From assembly GCA_039187815.1 (NCBI GenBank), contig JBCCZI010000082.1, positions 1 through 20,496 on the forward strand: 20,496 nt of DNA, in the 5' to 3' direction. Of this stretch, positions 15,155 to 20,496 are shown in pieces; position 1 is the first letter of the stretch; each line of letters begins with the position of its first letter. A program made the translations under genes and the position numbers. The notes beneath the pieces are model-generated. The model did not search any database and was not told the origin of the DNA. It saw nothing but the letters and a program-made list of their open reading frames with translations. Source of the stretch: Thermohalobaculum sp039187815. GTDB lineage: Bacteria > Pseudomonadota > Alphaproteobacteria > Rhodobacterales > Rhodobacteraceae.

Positions 15155-16345
15155 TCAATGCTCGTCCATTGGGGTTGGCTGGGTTTGCGGCATCAGCGGG
15201 TGGTAGCAATCCTCGAGCCCTGCCTCGTCAAAGATGAGCCAGGTCGGCGTCGTGATGTCCTGTGCGGCCAGTGTGCGGCGCAGAACCTCGGCCCCGCGGT
15301 CGATATCCGTCAAGGCGAGGTCGATATAGGCGTGCTCGAGCCCGCTCGCGCGGCCCGTCAGCCCGCCGATGCGCGCGGCCATCAGCGCCTCCTCCAAAAC
15401 CACGCCAAGCGACGCGATTTCGGCCGCCTCGGTCAGCCGGCTGGTGCCGGTCCGGATCTTGAGCCCACATGGAATCTCGGCAAAGCGCGAGAACCTTTGG
15501 CCCGCAACCCGGGCGCCGCCGAGCCGGGCCGAGACCAGTTTGGGATCCCGGCTCTGATACTGCAGCGCGTCGCGCCGGCGCGAGCGGTCGCCCTCGGTGG
15601 GGCGCAGCCGGAAATTCGTGGTGTCGTCCACCCGCATCCGATGGGCGCCATAGGGGCGGTCGGGCAGTTCGTCCCGGGTCGCCGCGATCACCGCCATGGC
15701 TTCGTCGTGGAAGTCGCGCAGCCAGGGTGCCGGATCGTCCGCCTTCTTGCTGAACAATCCGCGCGCGAGGGTCATCACCGATTGGGGTTCGGCCCCCACC
15801 TCGCCCAACCAGTCCTGGTCGATGTCTTCGCCCAGCAAGGTGGCAAAGACGATGCCGGCCTGATCGGCCAGGAAGTCGCGCTCACCGGCCCCGCGCACCT
15901 CGAGATCGATCATGCGGTGGGCGCCGCGGCGCGGCTCGATCGAGCTCACGGCCAGCCCGTCGCTCCGGCTGCGCAGGCGAATGGCCTTGAGCGCCGCGTC
16001 GGCTGCGCTGACCGGGGCGCGCACATCGCTGAAACGCCAGCCGCGCAGCTCCGGCGCTCGCCAGACGGCCGCACGGGCCAGCGCGCGGCGGGTGTGCCGG
16101 AGCTCGGCCGTCACCACCAAGGTGATCTGGCCAAGCTCGCTCACCTCGAAATCGCAGGCCAGATCCGTTGCGAGGCCGCCCAGCGCATTGGCCATCTCGG
16201 CATCCGGGTTCACCTGCGGCGAGTACCCTTGAAAATGCCGCTCGATCCGGCGATGCACATCCGTGAAGCGCAACCAGAAATCGTCAATGGCCGCGGTTTT
16301 CTCGGAGCTAATACGGGCGGCCCAAAAGTCGTACGCGTCTGCCAT
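15155..16345 (-). CDS. hypothetical protein, 396 residues
   Basis: I do not recognise this protein. The ATG at 16345 has GAGGGAG upstream. It lacks a signal peptide and membrane helices and looks soluble and cytoplasmic. The N-terminal third (FWAARISSEKTAAIDDFWLRF, then ACDFEVSELGQITLVVTAEL) alternates helix and strands and leads to WRAPELRGWRFSDVRAP, a pattern I associate loosely with uncharacterised soluble families. The middle has WLRDFHDEAMAVIAATRDELPDRP. The C-terminal third reads as a second module with a final strand TPTWLIFDEAGLEDCYHPL. A cluster of charged residues (GDRSRRRDAL) marks a probable linker. Codon use and GC content match the neighbours. It has 119 bp to the next gene and 359 bp before it, so it is probably transcribed alone. 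Confidence 0.85.
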   Translation of the reverse strand: MADAYDFWAARISSEKTAAIDDFWLRFTDVHRRIERHFQGYSPQVNPDAEMANALGGLATDLACDFEVSELGQITLVVTAELRHTRRALARAAVWRAPELRGWRFSDVRAPVSAADAALKAIRLRSRSDGLAVSSIEPRRGAHRMIDLEVRGAGERDFLADQAGIVFATLLGEDIDQDWLGEVGAEPQSVMTLARGLFSKKADDPAPWLRDFHDEAMAVIAATRDELPDRPYGAHRMRVDDTTNFRLRPTEGDRSRRRDALQYQSRDPKLVSARLGGARVAGQRFSRFAEIPCGLKIRTGTSRLTEAAEIASLGVVLEEALMAARIGGLTGRASGLEHAYIDLALTDIDRGAEVLRRTLAAQDITTPTWLIFDEAGLEDCYHPLMPQTQPTPMDEH

Positions 16346-16704
16346 TCACTCCCTCATCGAATCCGGATCGAGACCGAATCCCGAACGGCAATGCACACGC
16401 AAAACGGACCACATATGATCATAGCAAAATCGGACGGGTGTGACCCGGCTGCGGCTAGAAATCGGCAAAGATCGTGGGCTCTGGTCACTTGCGCGCGACC
16501 AAAGCCGATCGGGACTTATTGTGGCTGACGCAATGATCTGCCGCATGGTTGGGCGCCTCGTCGTCGCGAATCCGTCTAAGACCGCACCACAACATTATGA
16601 CAGGGTGAACCAAAACAAACGTTGAAATGGTAAACCCGGCCTGTGCAGTCGCCTCGGGGCCACGTTCCGCTGACGCCCACGCCAGGGATTGGCGTCTCGC
16701 GCCC
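16346..16704. other. 359 bp non-coding stretch between ptsP and the 396-residue gene
   Basis: This is the longest gene-free gap, more AT-rich than its surroundings. It holds a small hairpin 10 bp after the ptsP stop (ACGCCA and TGGCGT, 16679-16684 with 16690-16695), without a T-run. A CATAAT box on the minus strand (16594-16599) has no convincing -35. A 10-bp palindrome, TATGATCATA (16414-16423), lies 69 bp before the downstream ATG. No convincing gene or RNA is visible. It presumably contains the end of the ptsP transcript and the promoter of the next gene. Confidence 0.6.
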
Positions 16705-18954
16705 TTAGCGGGGCGACTTTCGCCCGGCGGACCAGGCGCGCAAGGCGCGGCGCGCCGAGGCATCGCCGCGCCGCTCGGCCGCATCGAGGACGGCGGCCAC
16801 CTCGGCCATATCCACGGTGCGCAAGAGCAGCTTGACCGGACCGATCGAGGCCGGTCGCATGGAGAGCTCGCGAAATCCGATGGCCGCCAGCGCCGCCGCC
16901 TCGAGCGGCCGCCCCGCACTCTCTCCGCAAAACGACAGCCGCGCGCCGTGGGCGTCGCAGCGGCTCACGATCTCGCGCAAACAGCGCAAAAAGGAGAAGT
17001 TCAGGACATCATAGCGCTTGCGCACCCGTTCGTTCTCGCGGTCGGCGGCAAAGAAGAACTGCATCAGATCATTGCCACCCACGCTGACGAAATCGGTTTC
17101 TGCAAACAGACGGTCGGGCCCGAATATCAGCGCCGGGGTCTCGAGCATCAAGCCGATCTGCAGACGCTCGGGCGGGGCATAGCCGAGATCCTGCAGGCGG
17201 TCGCGCTCGGCATAGACCAGATCGCGCGAGGCATAGAATTCCTCGGCCTCGGTCACCATGGGGAACATGATGCTGAGCGGCCGCCCATTGGCGCCGCGGA
17301 TCAGCGACTGGATCTGCATGCGAAAGAGCAATGGTCGGTCGAGCCCGACGCGCACCGCCCGCCAGCCGAGGGCAGGATTCGGCTCCTCCTCGCGGCGCAT
17401 ATAGGGAAGGATCTTGTCCGAGCCGATGTCGAGGGTGCGGAACACCACCTCGCGCCCGCCCGCGCTGTCGAGGATGCGGCCGTAGAGCCGTGACTGCGCC
17501 TCACGCCCGGGCAGCGAGCCACGGATCATGAACTGAAGCTCGGTGCGGAAGAGGCCCACCCCCTCGGCACCGGAGACATCGATCGAGGGCAGATCCGCCA
17601 GCAGCCCCGCATTCATCTTGAGCGCCACCGTCGCGCCGTCGAGCGTCATCGCCGGCTTGTGGCGCAGGCCGAGATAGACGGCGCGGGCCTGCTCGCCCAG
17701 TTGCAGCTTCTCCCGAAACGCGTGGAGCACGCTCGCCTCGGGGCGCAGATGCACCCGCCCGAGATCGCCGTCGATCACCACCGCATCACCGCTGTTGGCA
17801 TCGCGTGTGACCCGCTCGGACTGAATCACCATGGGGATGTTGAGTGCCCGTGCGACGATGGCGGAGTGGCCCGAGAGCGCGCCCTCCTCCAACACCAGAC
17901 CGCGGATGCGCCCGGCATAGTCCAGGACCTCGGCCGGCCCGATATTGCGCGCGACCAGAATGGCATCGGTCGGCAGGGCCTCGTCCTGCTCGGGCCCGAC
18001 CAGATAGCGCATCAAGCGGTTCGCGAGGTCGTCGAGGTCTTGCAGCCGCTCACGCAGATAGGGATCGGTCACCCGCTCCATGCGCGCCCGCGCCGCCGAC
18101 TGCACCTTCTCGACGGCAACCTCGGCGGCGAGCCCGGAGTCGATCGCCTGGTCGAGCCGCCGGATCCAGCCCTTGTCATGGGCGAACATGCGATAGGCCT
18201 CGAGCACGTCCCGGTGTTCGCCTTGGGGCCCGAGCGCATCGCCCTCGATCAGGCGGTCGAGATCGTCGCGCAGGGCCTCGATGGCATTGGCCAGCCGCGC
18301 CCGCTCGGTCGCCACGTCCTCAGCGATCGGGTTAAAGACCACCAGCCGCGGCTCGTGAAGATGCACAACACCCTCGGCCAAACCCTCGGCGGCGCTGGCA
18401 CCCTCGATCAGCACCGGGCCCGTCCGCCGGCCCGCCTGGGCGATGATGCCGTCGGAGCCGAGAAAGGCGCCCGCCTCGGCCATCTCGGCGATCACCATGG
18501 CGACGACCTCGAGCGCCTCGACCTCCTCGTCCGAATAGCGCCGCGCCGTCTGGTTCTGCACGACCAGGACGCCCATAACCTCGCCCAGCCGCTGCACGGG
18601 CACGCCGACAAAGGAACGGTAGACCTCCTCGCCCGTCTCGGGGATATAGCGGAACCCTGGCGTGTTCTGGGCGTCATCGGTGGCGATGGGCTCGGCGCGC
18701 TCGGCGATCCGGCCCACCAGGCCCTGACCGACCCGCAGCCGGGCCGCGTGGACGGCGCCCGGGTTCAACCCCTCGGTCGCGCAAAGCTCCAGCGTCCGCT
18801 CATCGCGTTTGAGATAGATCGAGCAGACCTCGGCCACCATGTTCGAGGCGACCAGCTGCACCACCCGGTCGAGCCGCTGCTGGCCGTCGCCCTGACTGGC
18901 CATCACCGTTCTGAGCGCGCGCAGCAGCGTCCGTGATCCGCTGGTGTCGGCCAT
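16705..18954 (-). CDS. ptsP: phosphoenolpyruvate-protein phosphotransferase PtsP (EI-Ntr)
   Basis: 749-residue cytoplasmic enzyme I of the nitrogen-related PTS, which takes phosphate from PEP and passes it to NPr (PtsO) and then PtsN. Domains in order: GAF sensor (about 15-165, ending AMVIAEMAEAGAFLG), NPr-binding helical domain (about 185-330), phosphohistidine domain with GALSGHSAIVARALNIP (active His363), and PEP-binding barrel with GVGLFRTELQF (466-476), FRTLDIGSDK (505-514), and Cys676 in LSFCGESAGRP. The second signature reads SVGGNDLMQ, where many enzymes have Ser or Thr in place of the second Gly. Length is normal. In relatives, the GAF domain senses glutamine and 2-oxoglutarate. The ATG has GGAGAGGGG. 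It follows lysC by 45 bp, a pairing common in alphaproteobacteria. Confidence 0.96.
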   Translation of the reverse strand: MADTSGSRTLLRALRTVMASQGDGQQRLDRVVQLVASNMVAEVCSIYLKRDERTLELCATEGLNPGAVHAARLRVGQGLVGRIAERAEPIATDDAQNTPGFRYIPETGEEVYRSFVGVPVQRLGEVMGVLVVQNQTARRYSDEEVEALEVVAMVIAEMAEAGAFLGSDGIIAQAGRRTGPVLIEGASAAEGLAEGVVHLHEPRLVVFNPIAEDVATERARLANAIEALRDDLDRLIEGDALGPQGEHRDVLEAYRMFAHDKGWIRRLDQAIDSGLAAEVAVEKVQSAARARMERVTDPYLRERLQDLDDLANRLMRYLVGPEQDEALPTDAILVARNIGPAEVLDYAGRIRGLVLEEGALSGHSAIVARALNIPMVIQSERVTRDANSGDAVVIDGDLGRVHLRPEASVLHAFREKLQLGEQARAVYLGLRHKPAMTLDGATVALKMNAGLLADLPSIDVSGAEGVGLFRTELQFMIRGSLPGREAQSRLYGRILDSAGGREVVFRTLDIGSDKILPYMRREEEPNPALGWRAVRVGLDRPLLFRMQIQSLIRGANGRPLSIMFPMVTEAEEFYASRDLVYAERDRLQDLGYAPPERLQIGLMLETPALIFGPDRLFAETDFVSVGGNDLMQFFFAADRENERVRKRYDVLNFSFLRCLREIVSRCDAHGARLSFCGESAGRPLEAAALAAIGFRELSMRPASIGPVKLLLRTVDMAEVAAVLDAAERRGDASARRALRAWSAGRKSPR

Positions 18955-18968
18955 CGCCCCCTCTCCGT

Positions 18969-18984
18969 CGGACCTCCTGGTCCG
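18969..18984. other. hairpin in the lysC-ptsP gap
   Basis: CGGACC and GGTCCG pair perfectly around a four-base loop in the 45 bp gap. On the minus strand the loop and 3' arm contain AGGAGG, a ribosome-site-like sequence held in structure, while the true ptsP site (GGAGAGG) lies further on. It may modulate ptsP translation or protect the lysC mRNA. No T-run, so not a terminator. Confidence 0.4.
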
Positions 18985-18999
18985 AATTGCTCAGGCGCC

Positions 19000-20271
19000 T
19001 CAGGCGGCCTCGAGCCCGAATGCCTCGTGCAAGGCGCGCACAGCCAGTTCGAGATACCAGCGGTCGATCAGCACGCTGACCTTGATCTCCGACGTGGTGA
19101 TCACCTTGATGTTGATCCCCTCCTCGGCCAGGGCCGCGAACATCTTTTGCGCCACGCCGGCGTTCGAGCGCATCCCGATGCCGACAACCGAGACCTTGGC
19201 CACCTCATCGTCGACCAGCAGATCCTCATAGCCGATATCGTCCCGTGCGGCCTCGAGCGCCGCCTTGGCCCGCCCAACCTCATCGAGCGAGACCGAGAAG
19301 GTCATATCGGTCGTCTCGGCACCGCCCGCATCCGTGCCGATGTTCTGGACGATCATGTCCACATTCACCCCGGCCTCGGCCAAGGGTCCGAAGATCAAGG
19401 CCGCCACACCCGGCTTGTCGGCAATGCGCACCAAAGTGAGCTTGGCTTCGTCCCGCGAATGGGCGACGCCGCTGACAACGTTCTGTTCCATGATCTCCTC
19501 CTCGGCGCAGACGAGCGTTCCGGGCAGATCGTCAAAGGACGACAGGACCTGGAGGCGCACCTTATAGCGCATGGCGAGCTCGACCGACCGCGTCTGCAGC
19601 ACCTTGGCCCCCAGCGAGGCGAGCTCCAGCATTTCTTCGTAGGCGATACGGTCGAGCTTGCGCGCCCGCCGCTCGATCCGCGGATCGGTCGTATAGACCC
19701 CGTCGACATCGGTGTAGATGTCGCAGCGCTCGGCCCCCAGCGCCGCCGCGATGGCCACCGCCGTGGTGTCCGACCCGCCGCGCCCCAACGTCGAGATCCG
19801 GCCATCGGGCCCGATCCCCTGGAAGCCGGCGATCACGGCGTGGAGCCCCTCGGAGAACTTGCGGGTCAGGTTGGCGGTCTCGATCTCCTCGATCCGCGCC
19901 GCCCCGTGGAGTCCCGAGGTCTTCATGGGGATCTGCCAGCCCTGCCAAGAGCGCGCCGGCACGCCAAGCTCTTGGAGCACCAGCGCCATCAGACCAGAGG
20001 TGACCTGCTCGCCCGAGGCGACCACGGCGTCGTATTCCCGCGCATCGTAGAGACCGGCATGGTTCGAAGTGCCCGGACCCGCCGCAGCCTCGCGCACCCA
20101 GCCCACCAGCTCGTTCGTGCGTCCGGCCATCGCCGAGACGACCACCGCCACGTCATAGCCGCGATCCGCCTCGCGTTTCACACGGGCTGCCGCGGCGCGA
20201 ATGCGATCGAGATCGGCGACCGAGGTGCCGCCGAACTTCATGACGAGGCGGGGCTTTTCGAGCGCGCTCAT
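19000..20271 (-). CDS. lysC: aspartate kinase LysC
   Basis: 423 residues from the ATG at 20271 (MSALEKPRLV). The frame is open to 20478, but that extension is unlike aspartokinases. Catalyses ATP-dependent phosphorylation of aspartate, the first step to lysine, threonine, methionine and diaminopimelate. Kinase domain: KFGGTSVAD (12-20), SGEQVTSGLM (86-95), LGRGGSDTTA (162-171), and DIYTDVDGVYTTDPR (184-198). Two C-terminal ACT domains (about 278-345 and 358-420), the second with NIKVITTSEIKVSVLI, indicate feedback control by lysine and/or threonine. Length is that of the single-function class found in Corynebacterium and alphaproteobacteria. The ribosome site is weak. A candidate promoter lies 68 to 96 bp upstream. 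ptsP follows 45 bp later. Confidence 0.97.
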   Translation of the reverse strand: MSALEKPRLVMKFGGTSVADLDRIRAAAARVKREADRGYDVAVVVSAMAGRTNELVGWVREAAAGPGTSNHAGLYDAREYDAVVASGEQVTSGLMALVLQELGVPARSWQGWQIPMKTSGLHGAARIEEIETANLTRKFSEGLHAVIAGFQGIGPDGRISTLGRGGSDTTAVAIAAALGAERCDIYTDVDGVYTTDPRIERRARKLDRIAYEEMLELASLGAKVLQTRSVELAMRYKVRLQVLSSFDDLPGTLVCAEEEIMEQNVVSGVAHSRDEAKLTLVRIADKPGVAALIFGPLAEAGVNVDMIVQNIGTDAGGAETTDMTFSVSLDEVGRAKAALEAARDDIGYEDLLVDDEVAKVSVVGIGMRSNAGVAQKMFAALAEEGINIKVITTSEIKVSVLIDRWYLELAVRALHEAFGLEAA

Positions 20272-20338
20272 GGGAGATCGGGCTTTCGTCACGACAATCA
20301 AATCGGGCGCGAAGGTCTGCCAACGGCGCCGCGACGTC

Positions 20339-20367
20339 GCTATACCGACCGCCGCCCCTGTCCGCAA
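20339..20367 (-). promoter_or_regulatory. candidate lysC promoter
   Basis: On the minus strand, TTGCGG (20362-20367) and TATAGC (20339-20344) are separated by exactly 17 bases. The -10 matches four of six and the -35 begins with the key TTG. Transcription would start near 20332, giving a leader of about 60 bases. This is the best promoter-like pair in the upstream region, found by eye only. Confidence 0.45.
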
Positions 20368-20378
20368 GTCGGGAGGGA

Positions 20379-20406
20379 TTGCCATTTCCCGGATTTTGGA
20401 TAGGCT
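20379..20406 (+). promoter_or_regulatory. possible rightward promoter before the right-edge gene
   Basis: TTGCCA (20379-20384) and TAGGCT (20401-20406) are 16 bases apart on the plus strand. The match is weak, but the position (about 55 bases before the ATG at 20461) fits a promoter divergent from lysC. Confidence 0.2.
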
Positions 20407-20460
20407 CAGATCTTGAAACGGGGCCTTTGGGGGCAGGTTCGCCTCTGAACGAGGTATTGC

Positions 20461-20496
20461 ATGCACCCGTTGGTTCACCGAGCCATGTCGCTTTTC
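20461..20496 (+). CDS. possible start of a divergent gene, truncated by the window edge
   Basis: An ATG at 20461 has GAGG seven bases upstream and stays open to the edge (MHPLVHRAMSLF). Only 12 codons are visible, so no family can be named. The divergent arrangement relative to lysC is plausible because the 190 bp before it holds promoter-like boxes on both strands. It could also be a chance short frame. Confidence 0.3.
   Translation, partial: MHPLVHRAMSLF

Noticed and set aside
16414..16423. TATGATCATA palindrome as an operator
   Set aside because: A ten-base palindrome in an AT-richer gap is easily produced by chance, and no promoter boxes are convincingly placed around it.
16346..16546. 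A 66-codon minus-strand frame whose TGA touches the ATG of the 396-residue gene
   Set aside because: There is a GAGG upstream, but codon third positions are unlike the neighbours (several ATA, AGT, TCA, TCT) and the peptide looks random.
17659..20403. Long plus-strand frames opposite ptsP and lysC
   Set aside because: Same antisense effect of GC-rich codons; the minus-strand frames carry complete catalytic motifs.

Overview
This 20.5 kb window is GC-rich, almost fully coding, and reads nearly all on the minus strand, so transcription runs from high to low coordinates. It looks like chromosome of an alphaproteobacterium, most probably near the Rhodobacterales. The reasons are the yidC - MOSC - engB order, the lysC - ptsP pair encoding a GAF-type nitrogen-PTS enzyme I, and the protein families present. 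This placement rests on remembered gene order and family resemblance, not on a search. I see no rRNA, tRNA, insertion sequence, phage gene or CRISPR array.

In transcription order from the right: lysC (aspartokinase) and ptsP (EI-Ntr) form a probable operon behind a candidate lysC promoter. A possible divergent gene starts at the extreme right edge. A 359 bp non-coding stretch follows. Then come an unrecognised 396-residue protein, a small exported DUF2147-type protein, an exported trypsin-like serine protease, and an Hsp20 chaperone. The Hsp20 gene has a textbook heat-shock (sigma-32) promoter, a leader that could fold as a ROSE-like RNA thermometer, and a strong intrinsic terminator.

The centre (about 13.06 to 3.87 kb) is an uptake-and-activation cluster. 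It encodes a long-chain/medium-chain-type acyl-CoA synthetase and a complete branched-chain-amino-acid-type (Liv/HAAT) ABC transporter: ATPase LivG, permeases LivH and LivM, a periplasmic binding protein, and ATPase LivF. The partnership suggests that a carboxylic acid is imported and converted to its CoA thioester; the substrate is unknown. The cluster also holds three small, well-initiated reading frames (96, 40 and 62 codons), two of them membrane proteins. It is split between livH and livM by a two-domain VOC protein and an opposite-strand SHOCT-domain membrane protein, whose stop codons abut exactly.

The left end holds yidC (membrane insertase with a long charged C-terminal tail), a MOSC-domain protein and engB (ribosome-assembly GTPase). 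The last 96 bases contain a perfect (CGGG)7 tract beside a 22-bp near-palindrome that overlaps a candidate promoter pointing out of the window.

Most of the window is ordinary housekeeping. The points most worth checking are the small ORFs and the VOC/SHOCT interruption in the transporter cluster, the operator-like dyad and repeat at the left edge, the Hsp20 leader, and several strong hairpins between genes.
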